From G963666705 sp963666705 (lineage in GTDB: Bacteria > Pseudomonadota > Alphaproteobacteria > CADEGL01), in contig CAXXKO010000015.1 of NCBI GenBank assembly GCA_963666705.2, forward strand, positions 1 through 62,718: 62,718 nt of DNA. Reading direction: 5' to 3'. The notes beneath the pieces were generated by a model. It did no database searches and had not been told where the DNA came from. It was given only the letters and a program-made list of their open reading frames with translations. A program made the translations under genes and the position numbers. This document shows positions 16,075 through 25,239 of the stretch, piece by piece (positions within the stretch are counted from its first letter, which is position 1; every line of letters begins with the position of its first letter).

Positions 16075-16565
16075 AAGACGTTCTCGCCCAGCTCGCGCAT
16101 GTGCAGGATGGCCTCGTCGGCCCGCCCCTCTGGCGCCTTGCGCAGCTCCACACCCGTCACCTCACCCAGGAAGAAGTGGTGGTCGCCCAGCTCGACGATC
16201 CGTTGGATGCGGCACTCCACGCTTGCCGGCCAGTTCTCGAGGATGGGGGCGCCATTGTCGCCGCCGCGGTAGGGCTCGCCATTGATGGTGTGGCCCTCGC
16301 GCTCGGCGGGACGGAAGAACGAGAAGGCGAGGCCCTGTTGGTCCTTGCCGAGCATATTGAGCGCGAAGGCCCCGGCCCTTTTTGCGATCTCGTAGGCGCC
16401 CGACTCGACTTTCACGCCGACGACGACGAGCGGTGGGGCGAAGGAGGTCTGCGTCACCCAATTGACCGTCGCCGCCGCGATCTCACCGTTGCCGTCCTCG
16501 GCTGTCATGACGTAAAGGCCATATGGGATCATCCGCAAAACGGTCTTCTTCGCATCCGCGTCCAT
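16062..16565 (-). CDS. Flavin reductase-like (FMN-binding split barrel) protein
   Basis: The 167-residue product has the flavin reductase-like fold: MIPYGLYVMTAEDGNGEIAA at the start, TVNWVTQTSFAPPLVVVGV for flavin phosphate binding, FALNMLGKDQQGLAFSFFRP, and a terminal HHFFLGEVTGVEL strand. Such proteins reduce free FMN for partner monooxygenases or use bound flavin. I chose ATG at 16565; an upstream TTG at 16577 would add four residues. Its convergent overlap with the second Rieske gene suggests, but does not prove, a functional link. Typical Rieske oxygenases use ferredoxin or FNR-type reductases rather than this family. Confidence 0.85.
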   Translation of the reverse strand: MDADAKKTVLRMIPYGLYVMTAEDGNGEIAAATVNWVTQTSFAPPLVVVGVKVESGAYEIAKRAGAFALNMLGKDQQGLAFSFFRPAEREGHTINGEPYRGGDNGAPILENWPASVECRIQRIVELGDHHFFLGEVTGVELRKAPEGRADEAILHMRELGENVFYGG

Positions 16566-16765
16566 GTTCGCCCCCAACGATGAATGAATTTCGCGCGCAA
16601 GGCGCGCTCGTTTGCAGTGACGCTAGCGCGTCGAATGACGGCGATCAAGGCGTGCTGACGGCGGTTTGCGGTGGGGCCAAGGGTTTGTATGCCTCATACG
16701 ACACCGCTCGTCAGAAACAGGTTGTTTGTATGGAAAATGGACATATCAGCATAATTTTTATAAGC

Positions 16766-19700
16766 CTACGACGATGGCCCCGAGCGCTTGCTCTCGGCTT
16801 CGGCGACGCCATAGCCGCCGCCGCCCGGCGTCTCGATGACGAACACGTCGCCGGGATGGACTTCGGCTCTGTCCGTGCCGCCGAGCTCGGTGCGCCCGCC
16901 ATCCGCGCGCTCGACCCAGTTGCGCCCCACGGCACCCGGCTCCCCGCCCGCCATGCCGTACGGCGCCACCTCGCGATGACCCGAGAGGATGGCGGCGGTC
17001 ATGTCCTCGAGGAAGCGCACGCGGCGCACGACCCCGTCGCCGCCCCGATGAGCGCCAGCACCACCCGACCCGCGCCTCACGCCGAAGCTCTCCACCAGCG
17101 CCGGGAAGCGCCATTCCAGCACCTCGGGATCGGTGAGGCGCGAGTTCGTCATGTGGGTGTGGACCGCCGAGGTGCCGTCGAAGTCCGGCCCCGCCCCCGA
17201 CCCGCCGCAGATCGTCTCGTAGTACTGATAGCGCTCGTTCCCGAAAGTGAAGTTGTTCATCGTGCCTTGGGACGCGGCCATGACGCCGAGCGCGCCATAG
17301 AGCGTGTCGGTGATGATCTGGCTGGTCTCGACGTTGCCGGCCACGACGGCCGCCGGGTAGCGCGGGTTCAACATGCACCCCTCGGGGATGACGATGTCCA
17401 GCGGCTCGAGGCAGCCGTCGTTCATGGGGATATCGTCGTCGACGAGGGTGCGGAAGACGTAGAGCACGGCCGCGCGGCAGACGGCGGCGGGGGCGTTGAA
17501 ATTGTCGCCGAGCTGGGCCGAGGACTTCGAGAAGTCGATCCGGGCGCTACGCGCCTCGCGGTCGATCGCGATCTCGACCGAGACTTGCGCGCCGCTGTCG
17601 AGGGGGTAGGTGAAGGCGCCGGCCTCGAGGACGCCGAGCACGCGGCGGACCTGCTCCTCGGCATTTTCCTGGACGTGGCGCATGTAGGCGTGGACCACGT
17701 CGAGGCCGAAGTGGTCGACCATTTTGCGCAGCTCCTGGACGCCCTTCTCGCACGCGGCGATCTCGGCCCGCAGGTCGGCGACGTTTTGGCCGATGTTGCG
17801 GGCCGGATATGCGCCGGACGACAGCAGCTCGATCAGGGCGGCCTCACGGAACACGCCGCCATCGACCAGCAGGAAGTTGTCGATCAGCACGCCCTCTTCC
17901 TCGACCGTGCGGCTGTCGGGCGGCATGGAGCCGGGCGTGATGCCGCCGATATCGGCGTGATGACCGCGCGCGGCGACGAAGAACAGGATCGAGTCCCCCG
18001 CCTGATCGAAGACGGGCGTGATCACTGTCACGTCGGGGAGATGGGTGCCGCCGTTGTAGGGGGCGTTCAGGCAGAATACGTCGCCCGGCTTCATGCGGCC
18101 CTCGTTCTGCCGAATGGTCGCGCGCACGCTCTCGCTCATGGAGCCGAGATGGACCGGCATGTGCGGGGCATTGGCCACGAGCCGGCCAGTGGAATTGAAG
18201 ACGGCGCAGGAGAAGTCGAGCCGTTCCTTGATGTTGACGGAATAGGCCGTGTTCTCGAGCGTGACACCCATCTGCTCGGCGATCGACATGAAGAGGTTGT
18301 TGAAGACCTCGAGCATGACCGGGTCCACGCTCGTCCCCACGGCCACGCGCTTGGGGAGGGCCTTTACGCGCCGTAGCACGAGATGGTCCCGGGCCGTGAC
18401 CTCCGCGCGCCAGCCCGGCTCCAGCACGGTCGTCGCGATCGCCTCGATGATCACGGCGGGGCCATCCACGAGGTGACCGGGCTCGAGCTTCGCGCGGTCG
18501 TAGATCGGGGCCTGGCACTGGGTGCCTTCGGCGAACATGCCGGTGACTGCAATGGGTCCGGCGGCGCTCGTGGCACGGTCCGGGCGCACCGGGTCCTCGA
18601 TCGTCTCGGTCTCGCCGACGAGCTCGACCGATACGGCCTCGACGATCTGGCGCTTGTCGGGCATCACGAAGCCGTACTGCTGGCGATGGGCCCGCTCGAA
18701 CCCGGCGACGATCGCCTCGCGGTCGCCATGGTCGACGACGTGCGCGGTATCCGTGCCCTCGTATTTGAGGTGGACCTTGCGCAACACGCGGGTGCGGTCC
18801 TCGGCGATGTTCTGGCTCGCCGCCTCCCCGCGCGCGTCCGCCTCGAGCGCCGCGTAAACGCCCTCGAGCTCCGCTACCACGTCATCGGACAGGACCGCTT
18901 CGACCGCCCGCTCGCGGATTACCCGCACGTCGGCGAGGCCCATGCCGTAGGCCGAAAGGACGCCCGCATGGGGGTGGATGAAGACGCTCTTCATGCCGAG
19001 CGCGTCGGCCACGAGGCAGGCGTGCTGGCCGCCGGCGCCACCAAAGCAGCACAAGGTGTACGCGGTCACGTCGTGCCCGCGCTGGACCGATATCTGCTTG
19101 ATCGCGTTGGCCATGTTCGCGACGGCGATGCGCAGGTACCCGTCCGCCACCTCGACCGGCGACCGCGTATCGCCAGTCTTCTCGCGGATGCGCGCGGCGA
19201 GCGCCGCGAACTTGCCCTCGACCACGTCGCGGTCGAGGGGCTCGTCGGCGCCGGGGCCGAAGACGCGCGGGAAGTGCCGCGGCTGGATCTTGCCCAGCAT
19301 GACGTTGCAGTCGGTCACCGTGAGCGGCCCTCCGCGCCGGTAGCAGGCCGGGCCGGGGTTGGCGCCAGCGGACTCGGGCCCCACGCGGTATCGCGCGCCA
19401 TCGAAGAACAGGATCGACCCGCCGCCCGCCGCGACGGTGTTGATGCGCATCATGGGTGCGCGCATGCGCACGCCGGCCACCAGGGTCTCGAAGGCGCGCT
19501 CATATTCGCCGTCGTAGTGCGCGACGTCGGTCGAGGTGCCGCCCATGTCGAAGGTGATAATCTTGCCGAAGCCGCCCATGGCGCTGACCCGGACGGCGCC
19601 GACGATGCCGCCCGCGGGGCCGGAGAGGATGCTGTCCTTGCCCTGGAACAGCCGGGCGTCGGTGAGGCCGCCGTTCGACTGCATGAACATGAGCCGCGCG

Positions 19701-20410
19701 GCGCCGAGATCGCGCGCGACCCTGTCCACATATCGCCCGAGAATGGGCGAGAGATAGGCATCGACCACGGTGGTGTCGCCGCGGCTCACCAGCTTCATGA
19801 GCGGGCTGACCCGGTGGGACACGGAGATCTGGGTAAAGCCGATGTCCCCGGCCAGTGCCGCCAGCGCGCTTTCGTGGGCGTGGAAACGGTAGCCGTGCAT
19901 CAGGACGATGGCGAGCGACCGGATGCCGTCCGCGTACACCTGGCGGAGGGCAGCCGCGGCACTCTCGAGGTCGAGCGGCCGCAGGACCTCGCCCCGGGCG
20001 CCGATACGCTCATCGATCTCGACGACCCGCTCGTACAACAGCTCGGGCAACACGATACGGCGCTCGAACAGCTTCGGCCTGTTCTGGTAGGCTATGCGGA
20101 GCGCGTCCGCGAAGCCACGCGTGGTCGCGAGCGCCGTCCGGTCGCCCTTGCGCTCGAGCAGCGCGTTGGTCGCCACGGTCGTGCCCATCTTGACCGCCTC
20201 GATCGCCGTCGCCGGGATGGCCTCGTCCCGGCCCAGGCCGAGGAGCTCGCGTATGCCCTGAAGGGCCGCGTCTTCATAACGGCCCGGGTTCTCGGACAAC
20301 AGCTTGTGCGACCGAACCGCGCCGTCGGGCCCGCGGGCGACGATGTCCGTGAACGTGCCGCCCCGGTCGATCCAGAATTGCCAGCGGCCTTCGCTTACGT
20401 CTCCGATCAT
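16766..20410 (-). CDS. Hydantoinase/5-oxoprolinase family protein, fused HyuA-HyuB
   Basis: The 1,214-residue protein fuses an HyuA-type half (about 1-690) with an HyuB-type half (about 700-1214), the arrangement of ATP-dependent 5-oxoprolinase. Evidence includes WIDRGGTFTDIVARGPDG near the N-terminus (phosphate-binding actin-like fold), MGTTVATNALLERKGDRTAL, FDMGGTSTDVAHYDG and CFGGAGGQHAC in HyuA. In HyuB it includes NAPYNGGTHLPDVT, RGHHADIGGITPGSMPP and GGSGAGPDFDGTSAVHTHMT. Full-length fusions usually hydrolyse 5-oxo-L-proline to glutamate, but N-methylhydantoinases and acetophenone carboxylase share the fold. The ATG at 20410 is chosen because similarity starts there; the frame stays open upstream without family similarity. 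Confidence 0.9.
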   Translation of the reverse strand: MIGDVSEGRWQFWIDRGGTFTDIVARGPDGAVRSHKLLSENPGRYEDAALQGIRELLGLGRDEAIPATAIEAVKMGTTVATNALLERKGDRTALATTRGFADALRIAYQNRPKLFERRIVLPELLYERVVEIDERIGARGEVLRPLDLESAAAALRQVYADGIRSLAIVLMHGYRFHAHESALAALAGDIGFTQISVSHRVSPLMKLVSRGDTTVVDAYLSPILGRYVDRVARDLGAARLMFMQSNGGLTDARLFQGKDSILSGPAGGIVGAVRVSAMGGFGKIITFDMGGTSTDVAHYDGEYERAFETLVAGVRMRAPMMRINTVAAGGGSILFFDGARYRVGPESAGANPGPACYRRGGPLTVTDCNVMLGKIQPRHFPRVFGPGADEPLDRDVVEGKFAALAARIREKTGDTRSPVEVADGYLRIAVANMANAIKQISVQRGHDVTAYTLCCFGGAGGQHACLVADALGMKSVFIHPHAGVLSAYGMGLADVRVIRERAVEAVLSDDVVAELEGVYAALEADARGEAASQNIAEDRTRVLRKVHLKYEGTDTAHVVDHGDREAIVAGFERAHRQQYGFVMPDKRQIVEAVSVELVGETETIEDPVRPDRATSAAGPIAVTGMFAEGTQCQAPIYDRAKLEPGHLVDGPAVIIEAIATTVLEPGWRAEVTARDHLVLRRVKALPKRVAVGTSVDPVMLEVFNNLFMSIAEQMGVTLENTAYSVNIKERLDFSCAVFNSTGRLVANAPHMPVHLGSMSESVRATIRQNEGRMKPGDVFCLNAPYNGGTHLPDVTVITPVFDQAGDSILFFVAARGHHADIGGITPGSMPPDSRTVEEEGVLIDNFLLVDGGVFREAALIELLSSGAYPARNIGQNVADLRAEIAACEKGVQELRKMVDHFGLDVVHAYMRHVQENAEEQVRRVLGVLEAGAFTYPLDSGAQVSVEIAIDREARSARIDFSKSSAQLGDNFNAPAAVCRAAVLYVFRTLVDDDIPMNDGCLEPLDIVIPEGCMLNPRYPAAVVAGNVETSQIITDTLYGALGVMAASQGTMNNFTFGNERYQYYETICGGSGAGPDFDGTSAVHTHMTNSRLTDPEVLEWRFPALVESFGVRRGSGGAGAHRGGDGVVRRVRFLEDMTAAILSGHREVAPYGMAGGEPGAVGRNWVERADGGRTELGGTDRAEVHPGDVFVIETPGGGGYGVAEAESKRSGPSS

Positions 20411-20834
20411 GGCGGTCTCGTGAGGAAGTTGGCATGGTGGTGAGACAAGGCGCACCCTAGCCGTCAGCCACCGCCCGTCAAGCATGACCGAGCCGGTGCC
20501 GCGGGGCCGCTTCACGTGGCATGGGCCTGTCCAGGCCAGCCCACGTATGTACGTATATGGGCGGGCATCGCCAAAGCGTACGCAATGGACCAAAGCGTAC
20601 GCAATGGAAGGGTCCAGGACGTACGCCTGGGGGGAGCTCGGCCGTGGCTCATGCCGCAACGTTGTCCGGCCTGTCGTGATCCCGGCGCGGGCGGCAAATC
20701 CCGATCCGGATGACGGCTGCCCATCCTGACGACACATCCATGCGGTCTCTGGCCACGGTGGGCCGGATCGTACTATCTTCACCGCCCCTCGAGGTGAGCG
20801 TACGGATCGCTCGCCAGACGGAGATCGGGCGCGA
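20411..20834. other. Divergent intergenic region with GTAC-rich repeats
   Basis: This 424-bp interval separates the start of the minus-strand oxoprolinase gene from the start of the plus-strand DjlA-like gene, so both promoters should lie here. No ORF looks real. Its notable content is the cluster of CGTAC-containing words between 20540 and 20630, including a tandem 19-bp repeat listed separately. Confidence 0.5.
20571..20608. repeat. Tandem 19-bp direct repeat containing a GCGTACGC palindrome
   Basis: CCAAAGCGTACGCAATGGA occurs twice head to tail (20571-20589 and 20590-20608). Each copy has GCGTACGC at its centre. Related GTAC words lie on both sides (ACGTATGTACGTATA upstream and GGACGTACGCCTGG downstream). 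The position, 160-200 bp upstream of the minus-strand oxoprolinase start and about 230 bp upstream of the plus-strand djlA-like start, is compatible with an operator. This is inference only. Confidence 0.6.
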
Positions 20835-21566
20835 ATGTCGATTTGGGGCAAAATTCTGGGCGGCGTGACGGGCTTCGCCATCGGCGGGCCGATCGGCGCC
20901 ATAATCGGCACCCTGGCCGGCCACGCCGTGGACAGCGCGCGGTCGAAGGGCCGCGCGTCGCTCGGCATCGAGGCCAAGCGCGCGGCGTTCACCATCGCCT
21001 TCATCGTGCTCAGCGCCAAGATGGCCAAGGCCGACGGCGTCGTCACGCGTGACGAGGTCGACGCCTTCAAGCAGATATTCCCGATGCCGCCGAGCGAGCT
21101 CAAGGGTGTGGGGCGCCTGTTCAACCAAGCCCGCAAGGAAGCCTCCGGCTACGAGCCCTATGCGCGCCAGATCGCCGGCATGTTCCGCGACCAGCCCGCC
21201 GTGCTGGAGGAGCTGCTGGCGGCCCTCTTCCATATCGCGAAGGCCGATGGCGTGGTTCATCCCGCCGAGCGCCAGTTCCTCAACGATGTGGCCGAGATCT
21301 TCGGTTTCGGGCCGGACGCCTTCGCTCGCGTCAGCGCGGGGCAGGCCGGCATCGACGAAGGCGACCCGTACGTGATCCTCGGCGTGGCGGGCGATGCTCC
21401 GGAAGCCGAGATCAAGGCGGTCTGGCGCCAGCTCACGCGCGAGAACCATCCCGACCTTCTCGTGGCCCAGGGCATGCCCCAGGAATTTATCGACCTCGCG
21501 AACGAGAAGATGGCCACGATCAACGCCGCCTACGACCGCATCGCACGAAGCCGCGGGTTCAAGTAG
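20835..21566 (+). CDS. DjlA-like TerB/DnaJ-domain co-chaperone
   Basis: The 243-residue product combines a glycine-rich hydrophobic N-terminus (residues 8-31, possible membrane association as in DjlA), a TerB-like helical domain with two KADGVV motifs (about 65-70 and 136-141), and a C-terminal J domain (about 177-243). The J domain begins DPYVILGV and carries the diagnostic His-Pro-Asp at 205-207, which stimulates DnaK ATPase. The order membrane segment, TerB, J domain is that of DjlA. The protein is a little shorter than the E. coli homologue. The ABC-F gene follows after 19 bp. Confidence 0.88.
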   Translation: MSIWGKILGGVTGFAIGGPIGAIIGTLAGHAVDSARSKGRASLGIEAKRAAFTIAFIVLSAKMAKADGVVTRDEVDAFKQIFPMPPSELKGVGRLFNQARKEASGYEPYARQIAGMFRDQPAVLEELLAALFHIAKADGVVHPAERQFLNDVAEIFGFGPDAFARVSAGQAGIDEGDPYVILGVAGDAPEAEIKAVWRQLTRENHPDLLVAQGMPQEFIDLANEKMATINAAYDRIARSRGFK

Positions 21567-21585
21567 CCGCGGCCACGAAGAGCGA

Positions 21586-23448
21586 ATGCCACCCGGCCCC
21601 CCCCTCATCAGGCTGCGCGAAGCGCGCGTCAGCTTCGGTGGCGCACCCGTCTTCGACCATGTAGACGTACGGGTGGGCCGCGGAGAGCGGATTTGCCTCG
21701 TGGGCCGGAACGGCAGCGGCAAGTCGACCCTGATGAAGGCGCTCGCCCACCTGATCGAGCTCGACGCGGGCGAGCTATACGTACATCCGGGCATCAGCGT
21801 GTCCTATCTGGAGCAGGAGCCCGCGCTCGACCCGGACGAGACGGTGCTCGGCTATGTGGAAGGAGAGGCGCCGTCCCGCCATGAAGCCGAGGCGATGGTC
21901 GATCGTTTCGAGCTCGACCCGGGAGCCCGCCTCGGCTCGCTGTCCGGTGGCGAGGGGCGGCGGGTGGCGCTCGCGCGGGCGTTCGTCGGCGCGCCGGAGA
22001 TCCTGCTGCTCGACGAGCCGACCAACCACCTGGACCTGGCGACGATCGAGCGCCTCGAGCGCATGCTCGCGGGCTATGCGGGTGGCGTTCTCATCGTCAG
22101 CCACGACCGCGCCTTCCTCGCCAATGTGTCCGACCGGACCCTGTGGCTCGACCGCGGCCGCGTACGCGCCATCGACCGGGGCTTCGCGGGGTTCGACGAT
22201 TGGTCGGAAGAGGTCCTCGACGCCGAGGAGAAGGCGCTGGCGCGGCTCGACCAAAAGATGGCGGTGGAGACGCGTTGGCTGCGCCGGGGTGTGACGGCGC
22301 GGCGCCGCCGCAACCAGGGCCGCCTCCGCCGGCTCGAGGAGATGCGCGCCATTCGCGCCACCATCATCGGGGACCGGTCGGGTGTCCGCGCCACGATCGC
22401 GGAAGGCGAGATCAAGAGCCGCCTCGTGATCGATGCCGAGAAGATTTCCAAATGCTTCACGACAGCCGATGGCGAGCGCGTCATCGTGTCCGCGTTCACG
22501 ACCCGCATCCTGCGCGGCGACCGCATCGGCATCATCGGCCCGAACGGGTCGGGCAAGACGACCTTGCTCAGGCTCCTGACGGGCGAGCTCGCCCCTGATT
22601 CCGGGCGCATACGCCTGGCCAAGCGCATGCATGTAGCCTATTTCGACCAGCGTCGGTCCCAGCTCGACGCCGGCAAGACCCTGTGGGAAACCCTGTGCCC
22701 CGGGGGTGGGGACAGCGTTATGGTCCGGGGCCGCCCGCGCCACGTGGTGGGCTATCTCAAGGACTTCCTGTTCACGGTCGACCAAGCCAAGAGCCCGGTC
22801 GCCAGCCTTTCGGGCGGTGAGCGCAACCGCCTGCTGTTGGCGAAGATCCTGGCGAGCCCAGCCGATCTCCTGGTCCTCGACGAGCCGACCAATGATCTCG
22901 ACATGGACACTCTCGAGCTTCTGGAGGAGATGCTGGGCGACTACGAGGGCACCTTGCTTCTGGTCAGCCACGACCGCGATTTCCTGGATCGTCTGGTCAG
23001 CAGCACCATCGCCACCGAGGGTGGTGGCGAGGTCAGGGAGTATGCCGGTGGCTACAAGGACTATCTCGCGCAACGCCGGGATTGGGCCGCGAAACAGACG
23101 GGCGGCAAGGAGCGGCCCGATCGTGGGGCGGGAAAGCCCGTCGCCGGCCCCAGCCGCCGGGCCGCGCCGCGCCTCCGACTCGGCTACATGGATCAGCGCG
23201 CGCTCGAGCTCTTGCCGGGCCGGATGGAGGCGCTCACCGACGAGATCGGGACAATCGAGGCGCGCCTGGGCGATGGCGGGCTCTACGCACGCGACCCGGC
23301 CGGCTTCGAGGCCGCGGTGAGCCGGCTCGAAGAGGCCCGTAGCGCCTTGGCGGAGGCGGAGGAGCGCTGGCTCGAGCTCGAGCTGATGCGCGAGGAGGCC
23401 GAGAGCGGCGCCGACGACCGGGACGGCACGGCGGGAGCCGCCCAGTGA
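21586..23448 (+). CDS. uup: ABC-F family ATPase, Uup type
   Basis: The 620-residue protein has two ABC ATPase domains and no membrane segments. The first has GRNGSGKST, LSGGEGRR, LLLDEPTNHLD and VSHDR; the second has GPNGSGKTT, LSGGERNR, LVLDEPTNDLD and VSHDRDF. A charged linker (about 230-290) and a C-terminal coiled-coil-like tail (about 545-620, EALTDEIGTIEARLGD and beyond) fit Uup. ABC-F proteins act on ribosomes or DNA-linked processes rather than transport. The start at 21586 is the ATG where similarity begins; the frame is open further upstream inside the djlA-like gene. The stop overlaps the next gene's GTG by four bases. Confidence 0.9.
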   Translation: MPPGPPLIRLREARVSFGGAPVFDHVDVRVGRGERICLVGRNGSGKSTLMKALAHLIELDAGELYVHPGISVSYLEQEPALDPDETVLGYVEGEAPSRHEAEAMVDRFELDPGARLGSLSGGEGRRVALARAFVGAPEILLLDEPTNHLDLATIERLERMLAGYAGGVLIVSHDRAFLANVSDRTLWLDRGRVRAIDRGFAGFDDWSEEVLDAEEKALARLDQKMAVETRWLRRGVTARRRRNQGRLRRLEEMRAIRATIIGDRSGVRATIAEGEIKSRLVIDAEKISKCFTTADGERVIVSAFTTRILRGDRIGIIGPNGSGKTTLLRLLTGELAPDSGRIRLAKRMHVAYFDQRRSQLDAGKTLWETLCPGGGDSVMVRGRPRHVVGYLKDFLFTVDQAKSPVASLSGGERNRLLLAKILASPADLLVLDEPTNDLDMDTLELLEEMLGDYEGTLLLVSHDRDFLDRLVSSTIATEGGGEVREYAGGYKDYLAQRRDWAAKQTGGKERPDRGAGKPVAGPSRRAAPRLRLGYMDQRALELLPGRMEALTDEIGTIEARLGDGGLYARDPAGFEAAVSRLEEARSALAEAEERWLELELMREEAESGADDRDGTAGAAQ

Positions 23449-24335
23449 GACCCACCGACATCCTCCTCGCCATATTGGTGCCGATCCTGTGGGGAATGGG
23501 GTTTACCTTCGCCAAGGCCGGGCTCGATCATTTCCCGCCCATATTGTTGATGTGCCTGCGGTTTACCCTCGCCGCCCTGGTGTTGATCTGGTTCTTCAAG
23601 CCGCCGTGGGAGGAGCTCTGGCGGATCTTCGTGATCGGGGTGATCAGCGCGACGATTACCTACAGCCTCATCTTCACCGGCTTGCGCGACCTCGATGCCT
23701 CGACAGCCATTGTCGTGGTTCAGCTCGAGGTGCCGTTCGCCGTCATCCTCGCCGCGATTTTCCTCAAGGATCCCTTGGGGTGGCGGCGCATCACCGGAAT
23801 GGTCCTGGCCTTCGTGGGCGTCGGCCTGATCGCCGGGCAGCCGCGCCTGCATGAAGATGCCATCCCGCTGCTCCTGGTCATCGCTGGCGGCGTCGCTTGG
23901 GCCGTCGGCCAGGTTCTGGTGCGAACCCTCGGCGGCCGGGTGAGCGGCTTTCGGCTGATCGCCTGGGTCGCGGCGCTGGCCGCGCCGCAGCTTCTCGTCT
24001 CCTCGCTGATTTTCGAGCGGAATCAATGGGCCATCCTGACCAGCGCGGACTGGCACCACTGGGCGGTCGTCCTCTATCTGGGCCTGATCATGACGGCACT
24101 CGGCTATGCCACCTGGTACCACCTGCTCGGCCGGCACCGGGTCAACCAGGTGATGCCCTTCCTGCTGCTGCTCCCGGTCACGAGCATGGCGGGCGGCGTT
24201 CTGGTGCTGGGCGAGGAATTGACGCTCGTGACCATCCTCGGCGCCGCTATCGTCATTTCGGGCGTCGCGATCATCACGGTGGGCCGGCCAAGACGGCCTC
24301 GCGCCCTGCCGGTCGGCGAGCCGCCCGGACCGTGA
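23445..24335 (+). CDS. EamA/DMT-superfamily transporter (first of a tandem pair)
   Basis: The 296-residue product has ten hydrophobic segments arranged as two EamA repeats. It includes the N-terminal LWGMGFTFAKAGL motif, FTGLRDLDASTAIVVVQLEVPFAVILAAIFLKDPLG in the first repeat and ALGYATWYHLLGRH...VMPFLLLLPVTSM in the second. The family exports amino acids and metabolites; the substrate is unknown. It starts with GTG overlapping the uup stop (GTGA), which implies translational coupling. The neighbouring gene is a clear paralogue. Confidence 0.88.
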   Translation: MRPTDILLAILVPILWGMGFTFAKAGLDHFPPILLMCLRFTLAALVLIWFFKPPWEELWRIFVIGVISATITYSLIFTGLRDLDASTAIVVVQLEVPFAVILAAIFLKDPLGWRRITGMVLAFVGVGLIAGQPRLHEDAIPLLLVIAGGVAWAVGQVLVRTLGGRVSGFRLIAWVAALAAPQLLVSSLIFERNQWAILTSADWHHWAVVLYLGLIMTALGYATWYHLLGRHRVNQVMPFLLLLPVTSMAGGVLVLGEELTLVTILGAAIVISGVAIITVGRPRRPRALPVGEPPGP

Positions 24336-24351
24336 CGGGGCGCCGCGCGCC

Positions 24352-25239
24352 ATGAAGCCGATCCACCTCCTGATGGCTCTCGCCGTCGCCACGATCTTCG
24401 GCCTCGGCTTCACCATCTCGAAGGCGGCCCTCGGTGAGTTCCCGCCAATCTTCCTGATGGCGCTACGGTTCTCGCTGACCGCGATCGTGCTGGTCTGGTT
24501 CTTCCGGCCGCCGAAGGGGTTCCTTCTGCGCATCTCCGCAATCGCCTTCATCAGCGCCACGATCCAATACAGCCTCACCTTCACGGGCCTCAGGGACGTC
24601 TATGCTTCGACCGCCATCCTCATCCTCCAGCTCGAAGTCCCTTTCGCGGCGTTGCTCGCGGCGATCTTCCTGAAGGATCCCCTGGGCTGGCGGCGGGCGC
24701 TCGGGATGGCGCTGGCTTTTCTCGGAATCGGCCTGATCGTGGGGGAGCCGCGCCTGCAAGACGCCTATGTCCCGGTCCTGCTCATCGTCGGCGGTGCCTT
24801 CACCTGGGCCGTCGGCCAGGTGTTGATCAAGACCCTCGCCGGCCGCGTGCCTGCTTTTCTTCTCGTCACCTGGGTTGCCGTCTTCGCCGGTCCCCAGCTC
24901 TTCGTCGTGTCCTTCCTGTTCGAGGACGGGCAGATGGCCGCCGTGCTGAGCGCCGGGTGGCCGAGCTGGGCGACGGTGGTCTATCTCGGCCTCATCATGA
25001 ATGCGCTCGGCTATGCCTGCTGGTATCGCTTACTAGCCCTCTATCCGGTGAACAACGTCATGCCCTTCTTGTTGCTGGTGCCGGTGACGACGGTCGTGGG
25101 CGGTGTCTCGATCCTGGGTGAGGAGCTCACGCGCAACGTGATCGTCGGCGGCCTCACCGTCCTGGTCGGCGTGGCCATTATCACCATCCGCCGCCCGCGC
25201 CAAGCTTCGCTCGGCCCCGAGGGCCCGAGCCGGCCGTGA
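24352..25239 (+). CDS. EamA/DMT-superfamily transporter (second of a tandem pair)
   Basis: The 295-residue product mirrors the preceding transporter along its length. Shared features include the GFT(F/I)(A/S)KA(G/A)L start, FTGLRDxxASTA(I)xxxQLEVPFAxxLAAIFLKDPLGWRR, and xxNxVMPFLLLxPVT. This indicates a local duplication with considerable divergence. Ten transmembrane segments are expected in the inner membrane. The gene lies 16 bp after its paralogue, and its stop overlaps the GTG of the amidase gene by four bases. Substrate unknown; the pairing may mean heteromeric function or separate specificities. Confidence 0.88.
   Translation: MKPIHLLMALAVATIFGLGFTISKAALGEFPPIFLMALRFSLTAIVLVWFFRPPKGFLLRISAIAFISATIQYSLTFTGLRDVYASTAILILQLEVPFAALLAAIFLKDPLGWRRALGMALAFLGIGLIVGEPRLQDAYVPVLLIVGGAFTWAVGQVLIKTLAGRVPAFLLVTWVAVFAGPQLFVVSFLFEDGQMAAVLSAGWPSWATVVYLGLIMNALGYACWYRLLALYPVNNVMPFLLLVPVTTVVGGVSILGEELTRNVIVGGLTVLVGVAIITIRRPRQASLGPEGPSRP

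Noticed and set aside
18383..20443. A 686-codon plus-strand open frame inside the oxoprolinase gene
   Set aside because: It runs opposite strongly conserved HyuA sequence and shows only GC-driven composition.
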